The notes beneath the pieces are model-generated. The model was given only the letters and a program-made list of their open reading frames with translations. It had not been told where the DNA came from and ran no database searches. Positions 1-7,161 of a stretch of 47,474 nucleotides of DNA are shown in pieces; the first letter of the stretch is position 1, and each line of letters begins with the position of its first letter. The position numbers and the translations under genes are program-made. This DNA is from Treponema sp. UBA4307. Its GTDB lineage: Bacteria > Spirochaetota > Spirochaetia > Treponematales > Treponemataceae. Where the stretch lies: contig DGUP01000038.1 of NCBI GenBank assembly GCA_002394685.1, forward strand, positions 9,706 through 57,179, read 5' to 3'.

Positions 1-68
1 TTTTTCAAAATCTCTTTGCATTCAGCGTCTGTAATCTGCTGCTTGAATCTTCTCATTGGTCTGAACAT
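1..68 (-). CDS. Pyridoxamine 5'-phosphate oxidase (PPOX/NimA-like) family protein, N-terminal fragment
   Basis: Only the first 22 codons are inside the window; the gene runs off the left edge. The peptide begins MFRPMRRFKQQ and continues ITDAECKEILK. This is the usual opening of small FMN-binding split-barrel proteins annotated as PPOX or nitroimidazole-resistance-like, which start with MFR-MRR and an ECxEIL helix. AGAGG lies 9 nt upstream of the ATG and supports this start. The flavin-binding part is not visible, so the family call rests on the N-terminus alone. Confidence 0.55.
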   Translation of the reverse strand, partial: MFRPMRRFKQQITDAECKEILK

Positions 69-157
69 ATGTTTACCTCTATTTCTTATTTATATAGATG
101 ACAGATTGCATTTTGTTTTGAAACAAATATCTGATGTTTTTTTATCTGTCTATAGAA

Positions 158-739
158 CTAAATCTGCTTGGCAAGCGGCTTGGAATAAAACTTATACTCT
201 TTAATCTCGCAGTTGCCAAAGTTGGTTGAACTAAATTCTTCATTTGTTTCTGAATAAAAGTAAGAATGGATCATTCTGGCAATGCCACCGTGAGTAACAA
301 GCAGAAAGGTTTTATTTTCAGCAATTGTGCGGGCTTTGAGTTCATCAATAAGATTATAGATTCTTTGTCCCAGTCGGAGCATGGATTCGCCGCCATTGTA
401 GTCGCATGCAAACTGTTTTTTTGCTTCATGAAAAACTCCGGGATGTTTGTCCCATTCATGACCTTCATAGTCTCCGAAGTTCTGTTCAACCAGGCGGGGC
501 TCACAAATGAGAGGGAGCTTGTTTTCTTCTGCGATAATGCGTGCTGTATCTGCAGCCCGGCTGAGTGGAGAATGGAGAATTATATCGATGGGAAGTTTTT
601 CTTCTTTTATTTTTCTGGCAAGTTCGTAAGCCTGTTCGATTCCTTTTTGAGTGAGGGGAGTGTCAGTAATGCCCTGAACTTTTCCTTCAACATTCCATTG
701 GGATTCTCCGTGGCGGGTGATGTAAATATTTTCATTCAT
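158..739 (-). CDS. Histidine phosphatase family protein (phosphoglycerate mutase-like)
   Basis: A 193-residue single-domain protein of the histidine phosphatase superfamily. The catalytic RHG motif is at residues 9-11 (ITRHGESQWN). The second histidine comes late in the chain (LLVTHGGIARM), and an SPLSRA segment lies between them, as in the cobC/GpmB/PhoE group. The size fits a cytosolic phosphomonoesterase; the substrate cannot be told from sequence. It is divergent from the methyltransferase gene at 814. Its start is preceded on the minus strand by TTGTCT, a 17-nt spacer and TAAAAT ending 5 nt before the ATG, so the mRNA may be nearly leaderless. AAGG 11 nt upstream is only a weak ribosome site. 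Confidence 0.85.
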   Translation of the reverse strand: MNENIYITRHGESQWNVEGKVQGITDTPLTQKGIEQAYELARKIKEEKLPIDIILHSPLSRAADTARIIAEENKLPLICEPRLVEQNFGDYEGHEWDKHPGVFHEAKKQFACDYNGGESMLRLGQRIYNLIDELKARTIAENKTFLLVTHGGIARMIHSYFYSETNEEFSSTNFGNCEIKEYKFYSKPLAKQI

Positions 740-813
740 ATCTGATTTTACCTTGTGGATTTTTTTTAGACAAGCCGGATGAACAAAATAAAAATATCTG
801 TTAATTTAAGATT

Positions 814-1149
814 ATGGAACTTGCAGAAAAAATATATGCAGCGGTGCGCCTGATTCCACGGGGAAAGGTTGCAACGTATTCTCAGATTGCAGCTCTTGTG
901 GGAAATCGTAATCTCCGACGTTATGTGGGAAATGCCCTGCACAAAAATCCCAGTAATACAGTTACGCCCTGCCACCGTGTTGTAAATGCAAGTGGCTTTT
1001 GTTCCGGAAGTTTTGCCTTTGGAGGCCCCGGTGTTCAGCAGAAAAAACTTAAGGCCGAAGGAGTTCTTTTTGTTAACGGCCATGTTGATATGGAACGCTT
1101 TTTAATCAGCGAGGACGATTTTGAAATAATGCGGGCAGACCTGGTTTAA
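814..1149 (+). CDS. Methylated-DNA--protein-cysteine methyltransferase family protein (short, C-terminal-domain type)
   Basis: A 111-residue protein that is only the C-terminal DNA-binding and active-site domain of O6-alkylguanine-DNA alkyltransferase. A helix-turn-helix segment (GKVATYSQIAALVG) is followed by the active-site PCHRVV. The cysteine is present, unlike alkyltransferase-like (ATL) proteins, which have tryptophan there, so repair activity by suicidal methyl transfer is possible. The length is typical of the short YbaZ/MGMT class, not of the full Ogt, which has an N-terminal domain. There is no Shine-Dalgarno. A TAATTT hexamer ends 6 nt before the ATG, suggesting a leaderless transcript. 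Confidence 0.8.
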   Translation: MELAEKIYAAVRLIPRGKVATYSQIAALVGNRNLRRYVGNALHKNPSNTVTPCHRVVNASGFCSGSFAFGGPGVQQKKLKAEGVLFVNGHVDMERFLISEDDFEIMRADLV

Positions 1150-1290
1150 CATAATCTTATGAAAATTCAGATTTGCAAAAGATACTTCTCAGATTGCATT
1201 TTTCTACAAGCATCTTTTGAGTAAGTCCTTTTCGCTGCGTATGTCATAAATTAAAATTCTAGTTTTTTCTGCTTTCAAAAAACATATTCT

Positions 1291-1380
1291 TTAGGAGGGG
1301 AAAGCCTTCCCCTCGCTTCAGCCCGCTTTGCGGTCTTCCGCTACCCTTTCGCCTAGGGGGCCCGCCCCCTAAAACCCCAG
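1291..1380. repeat. GC-rich multi-hairpin intergenic element, copy 1
   Basis: A GC-rich island in AT-rich intergenic DNA. It contains three short perfect hairpins in a row: GAGGGGAA/TTCCCCTC (1295-1314), CCGC/GCGG (1323-1333) and TAGGGGG/CCCCCTA (1354-1371). On the minus strand it shares the 9-mer GCAAAGCGG with the GC-rich element at 28474-28543. It codes for nothing recognisable. It may be a dispersed non-coding repeat, but two loosely similar copies in one window do not prove that. Confidence 0.5.
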
Positions 1381-1442
1381 AATATCACACCACCCACTTT
1401 ATTGAAAAAAAATTTTTATCAACGATTTTATTTATTCTTCTC

Positions 1443-2210
1443 TTACGGACCAGGATGCTACTTTTGTTTATTCAGTCCGTAAACATAATTTGATTATCCA
1501 AAAAATCTTTCCTGTTTCATGAATACCTACGGACTAAAAAATCAGAAGTTGCAAATTAGTCCGTAACTTTTCATTAATTCTCCGGAAATATTTTCCCTGA
1601 ACACAAAGGCTTACGGACTAAATAAGTAAGTCCCACGATTCAGTCCGTAAACATAATTGGTTTATCCAAAAATTCTTTTCTGTTTCATGAATACCTACGG
1701 ACTAAATAATCAGAAGTTGCAAATTAGTCCGTAACTTTTCATTAATTCTCCGGAAATATTTTCGCTGAACACAAAGGCTTACGGACTAAATAAGTAAGTC
1801 CCACGATTCAGTCCGTAAACATAATTTGATTATCCAAAAATTCTTTCATGTTTCATGAATACCTACGGACTAAATAATCAGAAGTTGCAAATTAGTCCGT
1901 AACTTTTCATTAATTCTCCGGAAATATTTTCGCTGAACACAAAGGCTTACGGACTAAATAAGTAAATCCCACAATTCAGACCGTAAACATAATTTGATTA
2001 TCCAAAAATTCTTTCCTGTTTCATGAATACCTACGGACTAAATAATCAGAAGTTGCAAATTAGTCCGTAACTTTTCATTAATTCTCCGTAAATATTTTCG
2101 CTGAACACAAAGGCTTACGGACTAAATAAGTAAGTCCCACAATTCAGTCCGTAAACATAATTGGATTATCCAAAAAATTCTTTCCTGTTTCATGAATACC
2201 TACGGACTAA
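1443..2210. repeat. 168-bp tandem repeat array of alternating TACGGAC inverted repeats
   Basis: About four and a half head-to-tail copies of a 168-bp unit; the landmark CAGTCCGTAA (CAGACCGTAA in one copy) starts at 1473, 1641, 1809, 1977 and 2145. Each unit has two dyads: TACGGACTAA-N18-TTAGTCCGTA (for example 1528-1565) and TTACGGACT-N22-AGTCCGTAA (for example 1611-1650). Dyad centres lie 84 bp apart, half the unit. The DNA between dyads is also conserved among copies, with scattered substitutions. The array begins with a divergent dyad at 1443-1482 and ends with a half dyad at 2201-2210. No open reading frame spans it. The role is unknown: protein-binding array, structural RNA or mobile repeat are all possible. 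Confidence 0.9.
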
Positions 2211-2239
2211 TTCAACTTTTTCATTGTATTTAAAAATCA

Positions 2240-3212
2240 TTATAACTTCTTTACAAATCGCTTCTGTTCTTTTTATGAAACATACCCTGGATGTTCATAA
2301 AAAACATGGGCATTTGTGCGATTTATGCCGGAGTTAAGACGCATCAGACGGATTCCATTTTGCTGTGCCCAATTTTCAGCGGCAAGTAAAAATGCCTTGC
2401 CCAACCCCTGTTTTGAAAAATCCTTTTTTATCGCAAGCCCCAGAATATTTGCCATGTTTTCCAAATATAATACATCGTAACATTCAATGTGCATAAAGCC
2501 TGCAAGCTGATTATTCACTCCCTGTGGAAGCCCCTGCCTGGTCAAAGTTTCAACCTCAGCAACACAAACAGCCTCACGCTTCAAATCCAGTTTTTCAATC
2601 GCCGGCGATTCGTGATTTATGTAGCCGCCAAGATGGTGTGGGAAAAGTTTTGCTGCCTCAAGTTTAATGCGGCTGTATTCTTCAACTGCCTGAGAATGCT
2701 CACGTAAATAATCTCTGAATGTAAGACTGCGCTTGAGTTCGGGCAAGTCTTCCGGGCACAGATTCAAATGAGGTTCCCGCAAATGCTCCCTGCCGGAATA
2801 AACAAAAGCCCTGCACCCGAGAATTCCAGGGGTTCCTTCATGATTGTAACCTATGCCTGCCAAAGCCTGGATTGCTGCTTCAAAATCACAGGCCTTAACA
2901 ACTATATCAATAATTGGTTTTGCATAAAGGTCCGGTACAGAAGTGCTTTCAGTATGTTCAAATAACAGAGCGAGCAGCCTATCTTCCTGTGATATTCCAG
3001 TCGCCGCCTTTTTTGTCACAAATTCTGACACAGTTTCTGACACAGTTCCAAGTGCTGCTACTTCTGGTCATAGGGCTGAACATCATATTATAACTTCCAT
3101 CCGCTGTATCTGTCTCGCTGGTACTCGCAGGTGAACTTTGCAAAAGATACTTCTCAAGAAGATCTTTTATTCCATCAGCAGAAGCCGCTTCCTTTGAATA
3201 AAATATCCTCAA
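2240..3212 (-). pseudogene. Decaying GrpB-family / GNAT acetyltransferase fusion gene
   Basis: The open part (3043 to 2273, 256 codons) has a GrpB/UPF0157 nucleotidyltransferase-like region (STSVPDLYAKPIIDIVV near residue 33) followed by a GNAT domain (KKDFSKQGLGKAFLLAAENWA and INRTNAHVFYEHPGYVS). Three signs of decay are visible. The GrpB N-terminus is truncated, with no upstream EWP-type segment and ESTSV instead of GSTSV. The preceding 77-codon frame from 3212 (MRIFYSKEAASADG) is in a different phase and may be the original start. A TAA follows GYVS at 2273-2275, although the next codons (KEQKRFVKKL, stop) read like the normal C-terminus of a GNAT protein. A 12-nt direct repeat (TTCTGACACAGT) lies at the frame junction near 3020-3048. 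It could still make a shortened protein. Confidence 0.6.
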
Positions 3213-3262
3213 AATATGTGAGAAAAATATGCAAAAATAATGAATATTTATTCAGAATATTG

Positions 3263-3268
3263 TATAAT
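3263..3268 (+). promoter_or_regulatory. Candidate -10 box of metY
   Basis: A perfect TATAAT lies 34 nt upstream of the metY start. No convincing -35 hexamer is seen at 17 nt (ATGAAT is closest). The leader has no obvious SAM-riboswitch fold by eye. Confidence 0.4.
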
Positions 3269-3302
3269 CTCTTGGAATTGATTTAATTAAAAGGAGACAA
3301 CA

Positions 3303-4583
3303 ATGGATATGTCATTAAACACAAAATGCGTTCAGGCAGGTTATACTCCTGGTAATGGAGAACCTCGCCAGATTCCTATCATTCAGTCAACAACTTTTAA
3401 ATATGATACCAGTGAAGAAATGGGTGCCCTTTTTGATTTGCAGAAAAGCGGTTATTTTTACACCCGCCTGCAGAATCCTACAAATGATATGGTTGCTGCA
3501 AAAATCGCTGCACTGGAAGGTGGAAAGGCTGCAATGCTTACTTCATCTGGTCAAGCTGCAAACTTTTTTGCCCTTTTTAACGTATGTGAAGCCGGCAGTC
3601 ACATTGTTGCTTCTTCATCAATCTACGGTGGTACTTTCAACCTGATTTCCACAACTTTCAGAAAGATGGGGGTTGATGTTACTTTTGTAAGTCCTGATGC
3701 AAGTGAGGAAGAACTGAATAAGGCTTTTCAGAGAAATACCCGTGCAATGTTTGGAGAAACAATCGCAAATCCTGCTCTCACTGTTCTGGATATTGAGAAG
3801 TTTGCTAAGGTTGCTCATGCTCACAATGTTCCTCTGATTGTGGATAATACTTTCCCGACTCCTGTAAACTGCCGCCCTATTGAGTGGGGTGCTGATATTG
3901 TTACTCATTCCACAACAAAATATATGGATGGTCACGGTTCCTGTGTTGGCGGTGCAATTGTTGATGCTGGAAATTTTGACTGGATGGCTCATGCTGATAT
4001 GTTCCCTGGCCTGGCAACTCCTGATGAAAGTTATCACGGAATTGTTTACGCAGAACAGTTCGGAAAAGAAGGTGCCTTCATTACAAAAGCTACCACTCAG
4101 CTTATGAGGGATTTTGGCTGTATTCAGGCTCCAATGCATGCATTTATTTTGAATCTGGGACTTGAATCCCTGCACGTAAGAATGCCTCGCCATGTAGAAA
4201 ACGGTCAGGCTGTTGCAGAATTCCTTGAAGCAAGTGACAAAGTTGTGAGCGTAAACTATCCAACCTTAAAATCTAACAAGTACTATGAACTTGCAAAGAA
4301 GTATCTTCCAAACGGTGGATGCGGCGTTGTTTCCTTTGAACTTAAGGGTGGACGCCAGGCTGCAGAAAAGTTCATGAAGGCTCTGAAGCTTTGTGCAATT
4401 GAAACTCATGTTGCAGATGCCCGTTCATGCTGCCTGAATCCTGCTACTTCAACTCACCGTCAGCTCACTGATGAACAGCTTGCAGCAGCTGGAATTCCTG
4501 CAGGTCTTATAAGAATTTCATGTGGTCTGGAAGACAAAAATGATTTGATTGCAGATCTTAAACAGGCCCTGGAATCAATCTGA
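3303..4583 (+). CDS. metY: O-acetylhomoserine aminocarboxypropyltransferase (O-acetylhomoserine sulfhydrylase)
   Basis: A 426-residue PLP enzyme of the Cys/Met metabolism family. It uses O-acetylhomoserine and sulfide (or methanethiol) to make homocysteine or methionine. The PLP-binding lysine is K206 in HSTTKYMDGHG. The N-terminus (NTKCVQAGY, then IPIIQSTTFKY) and the C-terminal RISCGLEDKNDLIADL are typical of the MetY subgroup rather than MetB/MetC. Length is normal. AAGGAG 7 nt before the ATG fixes the start. It appears to be a single-gene unit with its own terminator at 4612-4646. Confidence 0.92.
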   Translation: MDMSLNTKCVQAGYTPGNGEPRQIPIIQSTTFKYDTSEEMGALFDLQKSGYFYTRLQNPTNDMVAAKIAALEGGKAAMLTSSGQAANFFALFNVCEAGSHIVASSSIYGGTFNLISTTFRKMGVDVTFVSPDASEEELNKAFQRNTRAMFGETIANPALTVLDIEKFAKVAHAHNVPLIVDNTFPTPVNCRPIEWGADIVTHSTTKYMDGHGSCVGGAIVDAGNFDWMAHADMFPGLATPDESYHGIVYAEQFGKEGAFITKATTQLMRDFGCIQAPMHAFILNLGLESLHVRMPRHVENGQAVAEFLEASDKVVSVNYPTLKSNKYYELAKKYLPNGGCGVVSFELKGGRQAAEKFMKALKLCAIETHVADARSCCLNPATSTHRQLTDEQLAAAGIPAGLIRISCGLEDKNDLIADLKQALESI

Positions 4584-4611
4584 TTCTGATGATTTTCATG
4601 TTTTAAAGCGG

Positions 4612-4646
4612 AGACCCTGGAAGTTAAATCCGGGGTCTTTATTTTT
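4612..4646 (+). terminator. metY intrinsic terminator
   Basis: AGACCCTGG pairs with CCGGGGTCT (9 bp with one G-U) around a 9-nt loop and is followed by TTATTTTT. Confidence 0.8.
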
Positions 4647-4706
4647 AAGAAATGTCTTCTTTTATCTTCTTATTATATGAAGATTATATGAAGAAATCTT
4701 ATCCTC

Positions 4707-4735
4707 TTGACCTTTTCTCCCATGAGTGGTAGTTT
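4707..4735 (+). promoter_or_regulatory. Candidate glnN promoter
   Basis: TTGACC (4707-4712) and TAGTTT (4730-4735) are 17 nt apart. The predicted start site near 4742 would place the 12-bp leader hairpin within about 10 nt of the RNA 5' end. Confidence 0.5.
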
Positions 4736-4751
4736 ATCCCCATACATCAAT

Positions 4752-4810
4752 GGCGATGTGAAAATCTTTTTCGAAACTGAGAAAGCCTTTCACATCGCCT
4801 TTTTGTTTTT
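4752..4810 (+). promoter_or_regulatory. Terminator-like hairpin in the glnN leader (candidate attenuator)
   Basis: A perfect 12-bp stem, GGCGATGTGAAA (4752-4763) with TTTCACATCGCC (4788-4799), is extended by a weaker inner CTTTT/GAAAG stem. It is followed by TTTTTGTTTTT. It ends 21 nt before the glnN ATG. The preceding metY gene already has its own terminator, and no room remains for a promoter between this hairpin and glnN, so it must lie in the glnN leader. A role in conditional termination or RNA protection is inferred. Confidence 0.65.
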
Positions 4811-4831
4811 ACAAAAGTAATGGAGGAAAAA

Positions 4832-6922
4832 ATGACAGCAAATGTACCTGAGATTTTTGGAAACATGGTGTTTAACCAGAGCGTAATGCAGGAACGCCTT
4901 CCAAAAGAGACATTTAAAGCTCTCAAGAAGACCCTTGATTCTGGAGCTCCACTGGAACTGGATGTAGCTAACGTAGTAGCTCATGCTATGAAAGACTGGG
5001 CAATTGAAAAGGGAGCTACCCACTTTGCCCACTGGTTTCAGCCTTTAACAGGTATTACTGCTGAAAAGCACGATTCATTCATTACTCCTCAGGATGATGG
5101 TTCTATTATCATGTCCTTCAGTGGAAAGGAATTAGTCAAAGGTGAACCTGATGCTTCTTCTTTCCCTTCCGGCGGACACCGTGCAACTTTTGAAGCCCGT
5201 GGCTATACTGTATGGGATCCTACATCCTATCCTTTTGTTAAGGAACACACTCTTTGTATTCCAACTGCTTTCTGTTCTTACACAGGTGAAGCGCTGGATA
5301 AAAAGACACCTCTTCTTCGTTCAATGGAAGCCCTGGACAAGCAGGCAAAAAGAATCCTAAAGCTTTTTGGAAAAAATGTTGCTCATGTTGCCACAACTGT
5401 TGGTGCGGAACAGGAATATTTCATTGTGGATCATGAACTCTGGTCTAAGAGAAAAGACCTTCGTCTTACAGGAAGAACTTTGTTTGGTGCAAAGCCTGCC
5501 AAGGGTCAGGAAATGGATGACCAGTATTTTGCAGCCCTTAATCCAAGAATTGTAAAGTATATGGAAGATTTGAATGATACCCTCTGGCGCTACGGAATCT
5601 ATTCAAAAACAGAACACAATGAAGTTGCTCCTGCCCAGCACGAAATGGCTCCAGTTTTTTCAACTACAAACCTGGCAGTTGACCAGAATCAGCTTACTAT
5701 GGAAGTAATGAAAAAAGTTGCCAAACGCCACGGTCTGGAATGCCTTCTCCACGAAAAGCCTTTTGCGGGATTAAATGGTTCGGGTAAACATAACAACTGG
5801 TCTATGGGAACTAATGAAGGTGAAAATCTTCTGGAACCTGGAAATACTCCTGAATCAAACGCTCAGTTCCTTCTTTTCCTTACAGCAATCCTTAAGGCTG
5901 TTGATGAAAACCAGGATCTGCTCCGTATTTCAGTTGCTTCTGCCGGAAACGACCATCGTCTTGGAGCCAATGAAGCTCCTCCTGCAATTATTTCTGTTTA
6001 TCTTGGTGATGAACTTTATAACGTTCTTTCTTCAATTGTAGATGGAAAGCCTTATGCCGGCGGTTCAAAATCAAAGATGACAATTGGTGTAGACGTTCTT
6101 CCTTCAATTCCAAAGGATTCAACTGACCGCAACAGAACTTCTCCTTTTGCCTTTACCGGTAATAAATTTGAATTCCGCTCTGTTGGTTCAAGTCTGTCTC
6201 TGGGAGGTCCAAATACAACTCTTAATGCAATTGTTGCCTATACACTTAAACAGTTTGCTGATGAACTGGAATCTGCAAAGAATCTTGAAACTGCCCTGAA
6301 TACTCTGATTGAAAGGGAAGTAAAAGCTCACTGGAGAATTGTATTTAACGGTAATGGTTATGATGATTCATGGAAGGTTGAAGCTGCAAAGCGCGGCCTG
6401 ATGGAATTAAAGACTCTGCCTGATGCTGTTGCCCACTATATGGATGCAAAAAACGTAAAGCTTTACACGGAAATGGGGGTTTACTCCAAGGAAGAAATGG
6501 AAAGCCATTACGAAATCAAGCTTGAAAAATATGCCCAGCTTTTGAATATTGAAGTAGAAACCATGCTTGAAATGATAAGTAAGGATATTCTTCCTGCTGC
6601 CTACAAGTATACCGGTTCCCTTGCAAAGACTGTTGCAGACCTTAAGGCTGTCCTTCCTTCTGCAAAGGCAAATGCTGAACTTGAAACACTTTCAAAGCTT
6701 GACGGATTAATCAGTGAACTTGCCAAAAAAACTTCTGAGTTGTCTTCAAAGCATCTGGCTGCAAAGGATTCAGGGGATGTTATGTCAGTTGCCCGTGCCT
6801 ATGTAGATACAGTTATTCCTGCAATGGTAGAAACTCGTGCAGTTGCTGACCAGATTGAACCTATTCTTGGTGAAGAATTTAAACCTTATCCATCTTACGA
6901 AGATCTTTTGTTCAGAGTCTGA
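4832..6922 (+). CDS. glnN: Type III glutamine synthetase (GSIII)
   Basis: A 696-residue ATP-dependent ammonium-assimilating enzyme (glutamate + NH3 to glutamine). The length, well above the ~450 residues of GSI, is typical of the GSIII/GlnN class of Bacteroidetes, spirochaetes and cyanobacteria. Recognisable segments include AEQEYFIVD (metal-binding glutamates), FAGLNGSGKHNNWS (nucleotide/glutamate site) and DRNRTSPFAFTGNKFEFR. An in-frame ATG at 4820 was rejected because GGAGG at 4822-4826 lies 5 nt before the ATG at 4832, making the latter the start. A terminator-like hairpin sits directly upstream and a strong terminator downstream, so this is a monocistronic and probably attenuated unit. 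Confidence 0.93.
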   Translation: MTANVPEIFGNMVFNQSVMQERLPKETFKALKKTLDSGAPLELDVANVVAHAMKDWAIEKGATHFAHWFQPLTGITAEKHDSFITPQDDGSIIMSFSGKELVKGEPDASSFPSGGHRATFEARGYTVWDPTSYPFVKEHTLCIPTAFCSYTGEALDKKTPLLRSMEALDKQAKRILKLFGKNVAHVATTVGAEQEYFIVDHELWSKRKDLRLTGRTLFGAKPAKGQEMDDQYFAALNPRIVKYMEDLNDTLWRYGIYSKTEHNEVAPAQHEMAPVFSTTNLAVDQNQLTMEVMKKVAKRHGLECLLHEKPFAGLNGSGKHNNWSMGTNEGENLLEPGNTPESNAQFLLFLTAILKAVDENQDLLRISVASAGNDHRLGANEAPPAIISVYLGDELYNVLSSIVDGKPYAGGSKSKMTIGVDVLPSIPKDSTDRNRTSPFAFTGNKFEFRSVGSSLSLGGPNTTLNAIVAYTLKQFADELESAKNLETALNTLIEREVKAHWRIVFNGNGYDDSWKVEAAKRGLMELKTLPDAVAHYMDAKNVKLYTEMGVYSKEEMESHYEIKLEKYAQLLNIEVETMLEMISKDILPAAYKYTGSLAKTVADLKAVLPSAKANAELETLSKLDGLISELAKKTSELSSKHLAAKDSGDVMSVARAYVDTVIPAMVETRAVADQIEPILGEEFKPYPSYEDLLFRV

Positions 6923-6967
6923 GAATTTAGAGCTGATAAATCTGAGTTAAGCTGAATTTGTATAAAG

Positions 6968-7001
6968 GCTGTCTGGAAGATTTTTTTCAGACAGCTTTTT
7001 T
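6968..7001 (+). terminator. glnN intrinsic terminator
   Basis: GCTGTCTG (6968-6975) pairs with CAGACAGC (6988-6995), followed by six T residues. Confidence 0.9.
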
Positions 7002-7033
7002 GATAGCAGCCACTATCAATTTTCTAAAAAGTA

Positions 7034-7062
7034 TTGACCTATTTTATAATTGTAAATAAACT
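7034..7062 (+). promoter_or_regulatory. Promoter of the opp operon
   Basis: TTGACC (7034-7039) and TAAACT (7057-7062) with a 17-nt spacer, giving a leader of about 90 nt before oppA. The same TAAACT -10 box is seen in front of the galactan operon. Confidence 0.6.
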
Positions 7063-7161
7063 TGTACAGTTTATAGGTGGGGAGTTTTTTTCTTCTATAT
7101 ATTATATAGGCTTCTAAAGGAGTTATTTAATATATATTTAATTAAATGGAGGATTTTTTCT

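Noticed and set aside
266..745. 159-codon plus-strand frame
   Set aside because: It is the antisense shadow of the histidine phosphatase gene, whose RHG motif and family segments are clear.
1443..2210. CRISPR array
   Set aside because: Repeat cores alternate in orientation and the intervening DNA is the same in every unit, whereas CRISPR spacers differ; no cas genes are nearby.
3200..3302. SAM riboswitch upstream of metY
   Set aside because: The leader after the TATAAT box is only about 30 nt, too short for any known SAM aptamer.
3618..4193. 191-codon minus-strand frame in metY
   Set aside because: Antisense shadow of a well-conserved PLP enzyme; no Shine-Dalgarno and no recognisable domain.
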